The notes: a model not told the origin generated them from the sequence alone. 64,000 nt of DNA from PALSA-693 sp963781155 (GCA_963781155.1 CAWAEC010000016.1:558001-622000), one strand, 5' to 3'. Counted from the stretch's first letter, positions 28,100 through 38,099 are shown. A program made the numbers and translations.

Positions 28100-28360
28100 C
28101 CACCGACCGGGGCGGTTGCGCGCGTTCTCGCAGGGCCTCGACCCTATCCCCAAAAGACGGAACTGACATGCTTGTTCTCTGACAGTGCTCCACCGTCTCA
28201 AAGATCTGGCGACGACATAGCTGAGGATGTGTCGCCATCGTAAGGCGTTGTACGAAAACGAGATCAGGGTTCAGTTGCTGCAATCGATGTTAGGAATGGG
28301 TACTCCACGGAATCTCGTGAGCAACGCCCAGGCTCGACGTTGAGGAGGTCGGGGTCAGAT

Positions 28361-29728
28361 TCAAGTTCGAGGGGCACCGGAATCTACGACGGCCCGGCGA
28401 AGTATGGTGACGGCGCGTTCCATCTCCGACACCTGTATGGCTGCGTAAGCAAGCCTCAGGTGTGACCGATCGGACTCTCCGATCTTGAAGATGTGCCCCG
28501 GCAACACGGCGACACCCATCGAGGTCGATCTCTCCGCGATCAGGGATTCGTCGTAGCGTCCTGGCAGCTCGAACCAAAGGGATATCCCGCCGCCGGGCAT
28601 GGTGAAGCGGCCCTCTGGGAGATACCGGGCTAACGCCGCAGCAAGCGCGGTGGCCCGGTCTCGTAGGGCAGCACTGACAGAGCGAAGCTGCGAGCGCCAG
28701 CCGCTGCTCGTCACCAACTCCACGGACGCCTCCTGAAGAGGCCGGGCCATGAAGTGCTCGTCGACCAGTCGGAGATTGGCTATACGTTGCAGGACCGGTC
28801 CTCGCGCCGCGATCGCGCCGATACGCAGACTGGGCGCGGTCGCCTTGGTGAGAGAGGTCAAGGTGATGACATGACCATGGGGATCGTCGCGAATGAGCGG
28901 TGGAGGCGGGACCTGTCCGTGGCTCAGCCAACGGGCCGCCCAGTCATCCTCGATGATGAACGCGCCTGCTGCCGCCGCTGCATCAATCACTGGCCCCCGT
29001 CTTGACTGGTCTAGGACGGTCCCTCCGGGATTGGCAAATGTCGGCTGGAGATACATAACCCGCGCGCCGGTCGTACGGAAGGCGCGCTCCAGCAGCTCCA
29101 CCCGGATTCCGCCATCGTCGAGCGGAACCGGAACCGGCACGAGGCCGGCGCTGCGGGCCACGGCCAACGCCCCCGGGTAGGTTGGAGTTTCGAACAAGAC
29201 CGGACTGCCGCTGGGGATGATTGCCCTCATCGTCGCCGACAACGCGGACTGGCCTCCCGAGGTCACGAGAACCTCTTCCCGGCCCACGCCGATTTCAGTG
29301 GCGAACCATTGCCGTAGCTCCGGTACACCCATCATCGGCGGCACTCCCCAGGCGCCTGGACGACGTGCAGCCCTGGCCATGGCGGACGCCACCCTGGCGT
29401 CTGACCGCAAAGCTTCGTCGAGGTAGCCACCTGCCAGCGACAGGCCGTCCATGCTCCGCAACCGGAAAGCCAGGTCGAGCCCTGACGGATCGACCGGACT
29501 GGCGCCCAGCGCAACCTGCTGCCACGCGGTGTCCGCAACTGGGCGGTCGGGTGGCCGGGCAACGAAGGTCCCGGCGCCCGGCCGGGTGCTCAAGATGCCC
29601 TCGGCGACAAGCTGCGCCACCGCCCGCCGGACAGTCACAGGTCCTACGCCAAGTTCTCCGGTCAGGTGGCGACTGCTGGGAACCTGCTCCCCGAAACCGC
29701 GAGACTCAACCAGCCCTCGTAATGCCAT
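28361..29728 (-). CDS. MocR/PdxR-type GntR regulator with aminotransferase domain
   Basis: Transcription factor of the MocR subfamily, 455 aa: an N-terminal GntR winged helix (about 1-65: PSSRHLTGELGVGPVTVRRA; ILSTRPGAGTFVARPP) fused to a fold-type I aminotransferase domain (about 95-450). The PLP lysine is expected in the segment VITLTSLTKATAPSLRIGAI (TKATAPSLR, Lys near 284). Other motifs are VTSGGQSALSATMRAI and YLQPTFANPGGTVLD. Helix 1 of the winged helix seems to continue upstream of the ATG (SSIERTV), but I see no better start. TGTATACATAAC lies 35-45 bases upstream and could hold the -10 box. Family members often control vitamin B6 or GABA genes; none is adjacent. Confidence 0.88.
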   Translation of the reverse strand: MALRGLVESRGFGEQVPSSRHLTGELGVGPVTVRRAVAQLVAEGILSTRPGAGTFVARPPDRPVADTAWQQVALGASPVDPSGLDLAFRLRSMDGLSLAGGYLDEALRSDARVASAMARAARRPGAWGVPPMMGVPELRQWFATEIGVGREEVLVTSGGQSALSATMRAIIPSGSPVLFETPTYPGALAVARSAGLVPVPVPLDDGGIRVELLERAFRTTGARVMYLQPTFANPGGTVLDQSRRGPVIDAAAAAGAFIIEDDWAARWLSHGQVPPPPLIRDDPHGHVITLTSLTKATAPSLRIGAIAARGPVLQRIANLRLVDEHFMARPLQEASVELVTSSGWRSQLRSVSAALRDRATALAAALARYLPEGRFTMPGGGISLWFELPGRYDESLIAERSTSMGVAVLPGHIFKIGESDRSHLRLAYAAIQVSEMERAVTILRRAVVDSGAPRT

Positions 29729-29838
29729 TACGGTCCGCTCGATACTGCTATCATCAGTTATGTATACAGAGGATAGCGCTTTCGCCCGGCGATGGATAGC
29801 GCGGAAGTCCGGTTCCGTCCAGTTGGGCGTGTGACGCA

Positions 29839-30177
29839 GTGCACCCGTGGCTCGCCCTACAACTGGCCCGGGACAAACAGGCGCAGTTGCACGAGGAGGC
29901 CCGGCTGCACCGTCTGGCTCATCTCGCCCGAAAAGAGCGCCGCGCCAGGCGGCACCGATCGAGCGAGGCCGTCCACGTCAACGTTGATCTCACCGAACCC
30001 AATGGCACCGAGGCTCCATCTGGGCGGTCGCCTCACACTCCGCCCTGGCCTGCACCACCGAACTCGACTTCATACAGGAGGTCATCGCCCGACGCCAACG
30101 TCACCCGCGTCAGCCCACAAAGTCGCTGGCGCCTACGTCTGCGCCTACGAAATCCGAGCACGCACAGGCACATCTAG
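29839..30177 (+). CDS. Small basic hypothetical protein
   Basis: Open frame of 112 aa, GTG start. The first 40 residues (MHPWLALQLARDKQAQL; LHRLAHLARKERRARR) match the pattern of very small actinobacterial proteins that begin MHP and are helical and basic. After residue 45 the sequence is Pro/Ser-rich and without a known pattern, so either the real gene is shorter through a frameshift or the tail is spurious. Divergent from the MocR gene. Confidence 0.4.
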   Translation: MHPWLALQLARDKQAQLHEEARLHRLAHLARKERRARRHRSSEAVHVNVDLTEPNGTEAPSGRSPHTPPWPAPPNSTSYRRSSPDANVTRVSPQSRWRLRLRLRNPSTHRHI

Positions 30178-30531
30178 AGCAAGATCCGGCGAGGAGCCGC
30201 ACGACAGTCACGCCAATCCTGACAACCCCGGCGCTCCTTCCGCGGGGACTGCCAGGCCACGTTTGTGATGTCGGCCGGGCGTCGAGAGGATCGACGGGTT
30301 GCTCGCGATGGTGAGCGTGCAAGCGGGGGTCGACCGGGTGTGCCGAGGCACGAGTCGCGGATTGCGTGTAGGCGGATCTCCGTTCGTTTCGGTCAAGACA
30401 GGCCTTCAAAAGACGGCCCACCCCGACCTACAGCTGCGGTATGGGACAGTCGGCGGGCTGGGAGTCAAGCTGGTGAGGCGTCAGAGCGACGGCGGGCCAA
30501 CCGCGGGCCGACGACGCTGCTCGCGTCTGTC
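30178..30531. other. Gene-free stretch
   Basis: About 350 bases between convergent genes. No gene, RNA or clear terminator was seen. Confidence 0.35.
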
Positions 30532-31767
30532 CTACGGCAACAAGGCGCTGCAGGTCCGCCGCTGTTCCCACACGCTGAGATCGGCGGCCGCAGCATTGCC
30601 GCTTTCAGGCCTGGGGATGCCATGCACGATGCGAGCCGGGATCCACGAGTAGGCGTCGATTTGCCGGCCAGTGGCCTTGACGAGGAGCACTCCGCTGCTG
30701 CCGGACTGCCCGTCCTCGCGGAAGTACACGAAGTTGCCCAACCCGTAGGCGACAAGCGAACTGCCCACATGGCCGGCGCCGAATACCCGATGGGCGTGGC
30801 TGCCGACGATGATGTCGGCACCGGCGCCAACCAGCGCCACAGCCAGGCTGTGCTGCTCCGGCGACGCGCAATACGTGGTCTCGATGCCCCAGTGGAGGAA
30901 AACGATCAGCGTGTCGACCGTCGAGCGGGCAGCCCGCACAGCCGCCAACAGAGGGGTCGGGTCGATGGAAAAGGCCAAGCCCGGTTGGGTGTCAGTAGCT
31001 GTCCACTGCGGTATCAGGGCCGGTTCGAGCCAGTCGACAGACCCGAAGATGGCAATCCGTTGGCCATGGATGACGGTGCGATAGGGGCGGAACGCCTCCG
31101 CCGCGTTATGGCCCATCCCCACGGCCGGGACTCCTGACTGGGCGACGGCGTCGAAGGTGTCTTGCATGCCTACCGCGCCGTAGTCGAGGGCGTGATTGTT
31201 CGCCATGTTCACCACGTCGACGCCGGCGGCTCTGAGGGCAACGAATGACTCGGCGGGTGATCGGAAATGGTAGGCCTTGCCCGGCACGGGCTCCCCCCGT
31301 GACGTGATCGCCGTTTCGAGATTGAGCATGGCCAGATCGGCGCGGAACAGCACCGGGGCAATCGGGGACAGGACGCCGGTCGGGTCGGCCTTGAGCTGGT
31401 CGGCCAGCACGGGCACCCCCGCGTAGTTCGCTCCGCCCTCGGTGTCCCACTGGTCGACGAAATGGGTGTCGCCCGCGAACGCGAACGTCACCGACTGCCC
31501 GCTCCCGAGTGGCCCGCGGGGTTCGACCGCAGTTGACTCGCTGTTCGCGCTTGTCGTTGGCGGCGAGGACACCGGCGCAGCAGCCGATGGCTGGCTCTGG
31601 CGGCCGGCTTGGTGATGGCCACCAGCCCCGCATCCAGCGGCAACAGTCAACGCAGACAGCGCCAGGCCGGCCCGCAGGAAGTCGCGGCGCGAGCACTCGG
31701 GCTCGAACTCCTTGGCATCGGGCCCGTCTCCGGACCCTTGGGGCGTGCTCCTCCGACCAGCCACCAA
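30532..31767 (-). CDS. CapA/PgsA-family putative phosphoesterase, Tat lipoprotein
   Basis: Surface lipoprotein of the CapA (PGA_cap) family, 411 aa, a metallophosphoesterase-like fold associated with poly-gamma-glutamate capsule synthesis. The N-terminus has a twin-arginine motif SRRDFLRAGLALSA at about 26-39 and a lipobox VAAGC with Cys45, so it is likely Tat-exported and lipidated. Motifs follow in order: FAFAGDTHFVDQWD, MLNLETAITSRGEP, VVNMANNHALDYGAVGMQDT, VFLHWGIE, and ADIIVGSHAHRVFG. GTG start with GGAGG upstream. No capB/capC genes are nearby, so its true substrate is unknown. Confidence 0.9.
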   Translation of the reverse strand: MVAGRRSTPQGSGDGPDAKEFEPECSRRDFLRAGLALSALTVAAGCGAGGHHQAGRQSQPSAAAPVSSPPTTSANSESTAVEPRGPLGSGQSVTFAFAGDTHFVDQWDTEGGANYAGVPVLADQLKADPTGVLSPIAPVLFRADLAMLNLETAITSRGEPVPGKAYHFRSPAESFVALRAAGVDVVNMANNHALDYGAVGMQDTFDAVAQSGVPAVGMGHNAAEAFRPYRTVIHGQRIAIFGSVDWLEPALIPQWTATDTQPGLAFSIDPTPLLAAVRAARSTVDTLIVFLHWGIETTYCASPEQHSLAVALVGAGADIIVGSHAHRVFGAGHVGSSLVAYGLGNFVYFREDGQSGSSGVLLVKATGRQIDAYSWIPARIVHGIPRPESGNAAAADLSVWEQRRTCSALLP

Positions 31768-32069
31768 GCCTCCTTGGCCAATCGCACTCTAGCCCAGGCC
31801 TTCTAGGTCGCCTCGAAGTGGGCGCTTGCGGCGGCGAGCGAGGACCGGACGGATCACGCCGACCACAGAACGTGGCCAGCCACGACGTAGGTGCAGCATC
31901 CGGAGAGAATCCGCGCTCCATGGGAATGCCAGTCACCGGCAACGCCGTGCGCATAACCCGACGCTCGTTACGCTACATCCGGTCGAGACCATGTGGCAAT
32001 GTGCGTCACGATCGGGGGTTGCCGCAGCCGATGATCCCGGTGTCGCCCTGACGCATGGAGGTAGGAATC
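31768..32069. other. Intergenic region between divergent genes
   Basis: About 300 bases, presumably holding the promoters of the CapA-like gene and of the hydrolase gene. I see no convincing hexamer pair. Confidence 0.35.
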
Positions 32070-32807
32070 ATGAGCCCTGCATCGACGTCCTCCCCTTTCC
32101 CCGCGTACGTCGAAGGGCAGGTTCGCAATGTGGTGCTCGTCCACGGCGCGTACGCCGACGGCTCGTCGTGGAGGAAGGTGATTGAAATCCTTCAGCGGGC
32201 TGGATTGAACGTCATGTCGGTCCAGAACCCTCTTACGTCGCTGGCCGACGACGTCGCCGCCACCCAGCGCATCCTCGCCCTCCAGGACGGACCGACGATT
32301 CTGGTTGGGCACTCCTTCGCCGGCACGGTGATCAGCGAAGTCGGCGGCCACCCCCAAGTGGTTGGGTTGGTTTATGTGGCGGCCCGGGCTCCTGACGCAG
32401 GTGAGGACTACCCGGCCTTGACGCAGCAGTTCCCGCCCCCACCGGCGAACGCTGGGCTGGTGTACAACGACGGGTTCGGTGCGCTCACTGAGGCCGCCTT
32501 CCTGAACGACTTCGCTAACGGTGTCGAACCGTTTGAAGCCCGCGCCCTCTACGCCGTGCAGGGCCGCGTCGCCGAAACCCTCTTCGGCGAGCGAACTTCG
32601 GTAGCCGCATGGCAGGCGAAGCCGTGCTGGTACCTCGTGTGTCGGCGTGACCGAACGACGTCACCGGAGCTGGAGCATTTCCTCGCCGACCGCATGGGAG
32701 CCACAACCATCGAGATTGACTCAGGCCATCTGGCCATGGTGACGCACCCCGATGAGGTCGCCAACGTGATCCTTGCGGCCACACAGCTCGGGCTGCCTCG
32801 GCCTTGA
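32070..32807 (+). CDS. Alpha/beta hydrolase
   Basis: Soluble alpha/beta hydrolase, 245 aa, of the small esterase/hydroxynitrile-lyase-like group. The oxyanion loop is VVLVHGAYADGSSW at about 17-30, the nucleophile elbow GHSFAG near 80-85 gives Ser82, the acid is probably Asp in VCRRDRTTS near 190, and the His is in IDSGHLAMVTHP near 220. The ATG at 32070 is preceded by GGAGGTAGG at 5-8 bases; an ATG 15 bases earlier is less well placed. Substrate unknown. Confidence 0.87.
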   Translation: MSPASTSSPFPAYVEGQVRNVVLVHGAYADGSSWRKVIEILQRAGLNVMSVQNPLTSLADDVAATQRILALQDGPTILVGHSFAGTVISEVGGHPQVVGLVYVAARAPDAGEDYPALTQQFPPPPANAGLVYNDGFGALTEAAFLNDFANGVEPFEARALYAVQGRVAETLFGERTSVAAWQAKPCWYLVCRRDRTTSPELEHFLADRMGATTIEIDSGHLAMVTHPDEVANVILAATQLGLPRP

Positions 32808-33152
32808 GTTCGGACAACTGAGCGGACGGGCGCCTCGATCAGGTTGACGCTGATGGCAGTCGGCTGGGGCGCGCCAAACGATCATTCCATGTGGCCGCCT
32901 CCTCCCTCGCCAGCCTTCGACTGCTCGTCAGGCGAGGCCGCGCATACGCGCGTGTCGTTGCCTGCGTCTTAGTGAGGAATCGAGGTTTGGTTCCCTTAAT
33001 TTACTGTCATGAGTCGGTAAATGTTCGTTAAGAGTCGCCTGAGGCGACCCGATACCCGCCGATTCGTCGATACGCTCATCATTATTGCCTGCGCCTGGCT
33101 ACCTCGAGGCAGATCTGCTGCCACGAGCCCCAGGTGAACAGGGAGGTTCTGC
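32808..33152. other. Intergenic region with palindromes, upstream of a small membrane gene
   Basis: AT-richer than its surroundings around 32980-33030. ATTTAC (32999-33004) and GTAAAT (33017-33022) form an inverted repeat with a 12-base gap, like an operator. GTCGCC-TGA-GGCGAC (33034-33048) is a perfect 6-bp hairpin not followed by a T-run. Both lie 100-150 bases before the next gene. Confidence 0.4.
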
Positions 33153-33371
33153 ATGTCCGTCATCTCGCTGGTCTACATCGCAACACTCATCATCGTGGTA
33201 TGGGCGATTGTCGACATCGTCCGTCAGCCGAGCTACCTGATGAGCCGGAACCGAAAAGTGGGCTGGGGCTTGGCCACCGGCGTCGGATGGCTCGTTTTTG
33301 GCGTTGTCGGCGCAATCGTTGCCGGCGTCTATCTCCTTGTCGTAAGAACGCGCCTGAGATCCCTTCGGTAG
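33153..33371 (+). CDS. Small two-helix membrane protein (PLDc_N-like)
   Basis: Membrane protein of 72 aa with two helices, about 4-23 and 42-63. The pair around a central polar loop (VDIVRQPSYLMSRNRKVGW) is the pattern of the phospholipase D N-terminal (PLDc_N) family, common as stand-alone small proteins in actinobacteria. AGGGAGG lies 8 bases before ATG. Function unknown. Confidence 0.75.
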   Translation: MSVISLVYIATLIIVVWAIVDIVRQPSYLMSRNRKVGWGLATGVGWLVFGVVGAIVAGVYLLVVRTRLRSLR

Positions 33372-33620
33372 GCCGCCAGGGGTCGGCACCGCTGCTCGCA
33401 GCCGGCCCACAATCTCCGTGCGACGGGACCGCTCGACGGGCTCGACTAGTTACGTTCATCTCGTTGTCTGTCGCCTGAGAACACTCCGCAACACTGCTCC
33501 GCCGCCCATGGACCGAGCTTCGATTACGTGGGCTGGAGACTTTTGCTGCGGCCCGAACTCGCCCGGGGGTCGAGTGCCAAGTGGCGGTCACGCTCGAGGC
33601 GCACCGCGAGCCGGCAGGTC

Positions 33621-35186
33621 TCACCTAACAGCGGGTGGCGGTGGCAGCCCGGCCGGACCCATGAAGGCGAAGACCTGGTCGCTGCCCGGAAGGAGCAGCA
33701 GGCCGTCCCCGACCGCCGGTGTCGGGAAGTGGTTCGTGTACCTGCCGAAGGGGATGGCGACGACCTCCGCGCCGGTGGCCGGGTTGAGGCCGTGCACTGC
33801 GTTGTCGTGTCCAATCGTCCACACCAGTCCATCGGCGAGGATCGGTCCGCCAGCGGCGCCGCCGCTGGCGGTCCACAGCTGTTTCAGGTACGGGACCTTG
33901 GTCGACACCTTGATCGCCGTCACGCCGTTCGGGCAGGGCACGTAGACGATCGAGCCCTCCACCGCCCGTCCGCCGTTGGGGTCGCCGTGGCATGTCGAAA
34001 GCGATGCGACCTGGCCCTCCTCGCCGCCGAGATGTCCCTGATCCAGCAGGTAGGCGATGTCCGTCTTGCCGACCTGGAACACGAAATCGTCCACGAGCAC
34101 GGGATTCCCGGTCCCGAGGTCGAGGTCATCGGCGCTGAGCTTTTGCCAGTCATTGGGGTAGAAGATCGACTCAAGGTGCATGGTCGGCGACAGTTCGAGC
34201 ACCGCATCGCTGTCGTCGTAGGGCTGGCCGGCGCCGAGGTCGTAGCCGTCGGCGCTTGCCACGTAGATGTTTCCTTGAGGGTCCACGACCGGAGAGCTGC
34301 CGCCCATCCACACCGCTCCCCGATCCCCGCCGCTGCCGATCTGGAAATAGTGGAGCGGTCCTCCCGTTTCGGGGATTGCGACCACGTAGCCGTGGGCAGG
34401 ACCGTTGGGGCCGGGACAGTCGCCGGCGTTCTGACCGTAGGCGATGACCACGAAACCGTCATCGAGCGCCAACCCAGGCCGCTGCAGCTGCGCCAGCTGA
34501 TCCTCGCCGGCGGTCGGCATGGCCGGCTCGTCCAGCTCGACCCTGCCGGTGTACAGGTCGAGCCCAAATAGGCGGTGCGACGCTTCCACGCCACCAGAGG
34601 AAGACGGCCCCGTTATCAGCGTGTCCGCGTCGACGAAGACCTCGTGGCGCGTCGAGTCGATCACCGGAGTGCCGGTAATGCCCACCTCGGGCGAGATGTC
34701 GCCGCAAGGCAGGTCACGGGATGGCACGGCGTTCGCCAGGTGGCGTGACCACAGGATGTGCCCGCTGTCGGCGGCCATCACGTACACCGTGTCATTCTCG
34801 GTCGCCGCGACGATGCGGCCGTCGGCGACGAGCGGCTCGCCATACAGCTGCCCGTCCAGGATCGGCGAAGTCCAGGCCCGCCGCGAAGGCAACAGTTTGG
34901 TGTGCGCGGTTTGGACTCCGGTCACCTCAGCATTCCCGTGGTAGGTCGTCCAGTCGGCGCCGAAGCCGGAGTCCAGCGGCCCGGGCCTCGCGCTCGCCGG
35001 CACGGTGGTCGCCGACGTGTCGGGACTGACCGGCGGTGGCGAGGACACGGAGCCCGAGCTCGTTCCGCTGGGGTTGAGGTGGGTTGTGCCGGGACCACGA
35101 GCCGCAGAGCTTTGCGACGACCCCGCACAGGAAGAGCAGACCACCGCCAGGATTCCTATAACCGCGGTGAGCGTCCTTGTCCTCAT
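33621..35186 (-). CDS. PQQ-like beta-propeller lipoprotein
   Basis: Exported lipoprotein of 521 aa. The signal peptide ends in a lipobox VVCSSC (Cys20), followed by a Ser/Thr/Pro-rich linker to about 75. Residues 80-510 have repeats of the PQQ/BamB-type propeller: WTTYHGNAEVTGVQ, LYGEPLVADGRIVAATENDT, VYVMAADSGHILWSRHL, and VWTIGHDNAVHGLNPATGAE. Several repeats keep the GxxxW or A-x-D-x-x-T-G core. It probably sits on the outer face of the membrane; whether it binds PQQ is unclear, since no cofactor ligands are obvious. The gene is monocistronic, with its promoter in the long upstream gap. Confidence 0.82.
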   Translation of the reverse strand: MRTRTLTAVIGILAVVCSSCAGSSQSSAARGPGTTHLNPSGTSSGSVSSPPPVSPDTSATTVPASARPGPLDSGFGADWTTYHGNAEVTGVQTAHTKLLPSRRAWTSPILDGQLYGEPLVADGRIVAATENDTVYVMAADSGHILWSRHLANAVPSRDLPCGDISPEVGITGTPVIDSTRHEVFVDADTLITGPSSSGGVEASHRLFGLDLYTGRVELDEPAMPTAGEDQLAQLQRPGLALDDGFVVIAYGQNAGDCPGPNGPAHGYVVAIPETGGPLHYFQIGSGGDRGAVWMGGSSPVVDPQGNIYVASADGYDLGAGQPYDDSDAVLELSPTMHLESIFYPNDWQKLSADDLDLGTGNPVLVDDFVFQVGKTDIAYLLDQGHLGGEEGQVASLSTCHGDPNGGRAVEGSIVYVPCPNGVTAIKVSTKVPYLKQLWTASGGAAGGPILADGLVWTIGHDNAVHGLNPATGAEVVAIPFGRYTNHFPTPAVGDGLLLLPGSDQVFAFMGPAGLPPPPAVR

Positions 35187-35895
35187 AGGGCTCGCTCCCG
35201 CGCAACACGGCTACGTGGCGACATGCGACGTGTCCCACGGGAGTCGATGCGCCACCCGTCCCAAACGAGGGTCACGTCATCGTCGGTCGGCTGCAGTGCA
35301 TCCCGAAAGCATCCTCCCGAAATACAACTCTATTGACTTGCGCGAGACCAGTAACATCTGAATAAGGTTCAGGGTTTGGGACCGCAAAGGCGGCCACTAG
35401 CGTGGTGTCATAGACCCTCACGACACTAGTTGAGGCGATCGAATTGGTCGCCGAGCGTTACGGCGCTGTCTTGCACGTTACGAACCAAGCGATGGCCCCA
35501 TTCTTCGACCGCCCATTCGTAAGGCCGGACGTCACGATCTACGTATTAGTCAGCGGAACTCTATGTGGCTGTACGGCATCCTCTCGCCGATGCAGGGTGC
35601 TTCGGTTATAACACGTCTGAGGCTCCGTTCGCGGTCAGAGACGGTTATTTCGCTAACCGCCGAGTCGACGACACGGTTGCGCGGACCGGGCTGGGGGTGA
35701 CCTTCCGGTGGGTGGACCTGCTCGCTGCAGGAGGATACGTTGTCGCCGGATTCGGGGGCTGGCAGGATTTTCCCTCCCGTTTCTGCCGCCACTTCGCCGC
35801 CTCGAGCGCACGCATGACGGGCTGGCTCCCCGCCGCCCTTGTGATGCTTAAGGGGGTTGCTGCCTCCGATGTCCTGCCGCCGTGCCGGGGGTGGT
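35187..35895. other. Long gene-poor region
   Basis: About 700 bases. A frame near 35416-35610 without its own start reads LVEAIELVAERYGAV and later RPDVTIYVLVSG, which looks coding-like but belongs to no family I recognise. Other open frames here have no pattern. The promoter of the propeller lipoprotein presumably lies at the left end. Confidence 0.35.
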
Positions 35896-36768
35896 TTAGT
35901 GTGTGAGCTTGCGGTACTTGCGGGAGCAGAGCATCGCGAAGACCAGGCCTATTCCGAGCGTCCACGCCAGTGATTGCAGGACGAGCGATGTGGTGCTGGC
36001 CCCGCCGAGGAGCTGGGAACGTTGGGCTTCGGTGAGGCTGTTGCCAAAGATGAGGGAGCGGGCTGCGTTGATGACGACGCTGACAGGCTGGTGCATGGCG
36101 AAGCCTTGTAACCAGGTTGGCATGGTCTCGACAGGAACGAATGCCGTCGAGGCAAAGGTGAGCGGGAAGATGATCGGGAAGGTGGCGGCGTTGACTGCCT
36201 CAGGACTGCGTACGGTCAGGCCAACCAGTGCATAGCCGAGGCTGACGGCGAGAGCGAACAGGAGCAGGAGCAGCCCGGCCAGGACCAGGCCGCTCGCGCC
36301 GTCGGGACGGAAGCCCACCGCGAAGCCCGTGGCGAGAAGGATTGCCAGTCCCAAGGCGTTGTTGACCGTGTCGGAGGTTACGCGTCCTCCGAAGAGCGCG
36401 CTTCGGGCCATGGGGAGGGAGCGCAGGCGGTTGACGAAACCCTTCTGCAGGTCGTCGGCGAGCGCGAAGCCAGTGACGCCGGCGCTGAACAGCACGGTCT
36501 GCACGGCGATCCCAGGAACCAGGTAATCCACGTAGTTGAGTCCCTGCAGACCCCCAATGGCACCCCCGAAGACGTAACGGAACAACAGCACAAACATGAT
36601 CGGCGAGACGAGATTGAACGTGACCTGCTCGGGCTGGCGCAGCAGCCGTCGCAGGTTTCGCCCGGCCATGGCCAGGGTGTCTCGTACAGCCCATACCAGC
36701 TGTCGATCTGATCCATCGACCCCGCCCTCTGCGGAAGGGGCCTGAGGAGTCAGCACATCGCTGCTCAC
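35896..36768 (-). CDS. ABC-2 permease, DrrB-like
   Basis: Membrane subunit of a DrrAB-type drug exporter, 290 aa, with six predicted helices. Features: GRNLRRLLRQPEQVTFNLVS at about 36-55, PIMFVLLFRYVFGGAIGG near 56-73, YLVPGIAVQTVLFSAG, and LPMARSALFGGRVTSD in the cytoplasmic loop, all typical of DrrB. The start overlaps the stop of the ATPase gene by 4 bases, so the subunits are translationally coupled. Likely exports a hydrophobic drug or lipid; no biosynthetic cluster is beside it. Confidence 0.9.
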   Translation of the reverse strand: MSSDVLTPQAPSAEGGVDGSDRQLVWAVRDTLAMAGRNLRRLLRQPEQVTFNLVSPIMFVLLFRYVFGGAIGGLQGLNYVDYLVPGIAVQTVLFSAGVTGFALADDLQKGFVNRLRSLPMARSALFGGRVTSDTVNNALGLAILLATGFAVGFRPDGASGLVLAGLLLLLFALAVSLGYALVGLTVRSPEAVNAATFPIIFPLTFASTAFVPVETMPTWLQGFAMHQPVSVVINAARSLIFGNSLTEAQRSQLLGGASTTSLVLQSLAWTLGIGLVFAMLCSRKYRKLTH

Positions 36769-37787
36769 CGTGTCGCCCTTCCCTTGCTGGGTCCTGTCTC
36801 GGACCGGTCACCGTCATTGGACCGCTGGTCACCATCGGGGGATAACGAGTCGGCGCCGTGGCCGGTGAGGGCAAGGAACACATCGTCGAGGCTCGGTTCC
36901 CGTTGCTGGAGCGTGCGGGCAGTGACTCCTGCAGCGTCGAGTCGTCGCACGACCTCTGCCAGCGTGGCCGTACCACCGTCGGCGGGGACCCGCACCACGT
37001 CGTCGTCAACCGCCGGGTCGTCCTTACCGACGCCGGACAGAACCGCAGCGACTGTCCGGGCCTCCTCGGCGTTGGCCATGCGCACCTCCACCACCGCTCC
37101 GCCGAGCCGAGTCTTGAGCTCATCGGAGGTTCCTTCGGCGATGACGCGCCCCTGGTCGACGACCGCGATGCGGTCCGCCAGCCGGTCGGCCTCCTCGAGG
37201 TACTGGGTGGTCAGCAGCACGGTCGTTCCGTCCGCTACCAGATCCTCCACAGCGATCCACAGGTCGATGCGACTGCGGGGATCCAGGCCGGTCGAGGGCT
37301 CATCGAGAAACAGCACTGTGGGCCGTCCGACCAAGGCCGCCGCCAGATCGAGTCGACGGCGCATGCCACCCGAGTATGTCTTGGCCAGCCGGCCGGCCGC
37401 GTCGGCCAATCCGAAGCGCTCGAGCAGCTCGGCGCCCCGCTTGCGGGATGCGGCCCTCGACATGTGGTTGAGCCGGCCTATAAGCGTCAAATTTTCGGCG
37501 CCGGTCAGCTGTTCGTCGACGGCCGCGAACTGGCCGGCCAACCCGATCGCTCGGCGCACCGCCGCTGGACGACGGACCACGTCGATGCCGGCCACTTCGG
37601 CGCGTCCCGAGTCGGGAAGCAGCAGGGTAGTGAGAATGTTCACCAACGTGGTCTTGCCCGCTCCGTTTGGTCCCAGCAGCCCAAAGACCGTTCCGCGTTC
37701 GACCAGCAGCGAGATGCCATCGACGGCACGTACGTCCCTGCCGAAGGTTCTCACCAGGTCCTCAGCGGCAATCGTGTAGCACGCCAT
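36765..37787 (-). CDS. ABC transporter ATPase, DrrA-like
   Basis: ATP-binding subunit of the DrrAB-type exporter, 340 aa. Walker A is LLGPNGAGKTTLVNIL at about 37-52, the Q-loop is IGLAGQFAAVDEQLTG, the signature is YSGGMRRRLDLAAALVG, Walker B is VLFLDEPSTGLDPRSR, and the H-loop position reads LTTQYLEEADRLADRI, with Gln in place of His, as in other DrrA proteins. The C-terminal DrrA motif (REPSLDDVFLALTGH) is at about 300. The tail of about 30 residues is charged. Pairs with the next gene downstream. Confidence 0.92.
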   Translation of the reverse strand: MACYTIAAEDLVRTFGRDVRAVDGISLLVERGTVFGLLGPNGAGKTTLVNILTTLLLPDSGRAEVAGIDVVRRPAAVRRAIGLAGQFAAVDEQLTGAENLTLIGRLNHMSRAASRKRGAELLERFGLADAAGRLAKTYSGGMRRRLDLAAALVGRPTVLFLDEPSTGLDPRSRIDLWIAVEDLVADGTTVLLTTQYLEEADRLADRIAVVDQGRVIAEGTSDELKTRLGGAVVEVRMANAEEARTVAAVLSGVGKDDPAVDDDVVRVPADGGTATLAEVVRRLDAAGVTARTLQQREPSLDDVFLALTGHGADSLSPDGDQRSNDGDRSETGPSKGRATR

Positions 37788-38099
37788 TGACCATCGACCC
37801 TAGCGGTCGGTCATGACCTATCCGATCATCGAAAATGACCTTGAGCGACAGTACGTGACCGTCATTACGCGTCTTCGCAGTTCGTGTCGTGGCCGGAGCG
37901 GTTCGGGCCACACGTTCTGCCTAGATCGTCGGGCCAGATCGCAAGCGCCGAAGGTTCCCTCCCATCGGATGGATCGCTGGTATTCGACGATAGCGACCCG
38001 CTCGCAGGCTGGAGTAAGCGACGGGTCGGCAGCGCAGACGCTTCGAGGCCGTCGCCGCGGTCTCGTGGCGTCTGGCTATTCACCCGATAACGTCAACGC
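37788..38099. other. Intergenic region
   Basis: About 310 bases between divergent genes; open frames without family pattern. It should contain the drrAB promoter, which I cannot place. Confidence 0.35.

Noticed and set aside
32070..32807. Start at ATG 32055 for the hydrolase
   Set aside because: The GGAGGTAGG site would fall inside the coding sequence; the ATG at 32070 is spaced correctly.
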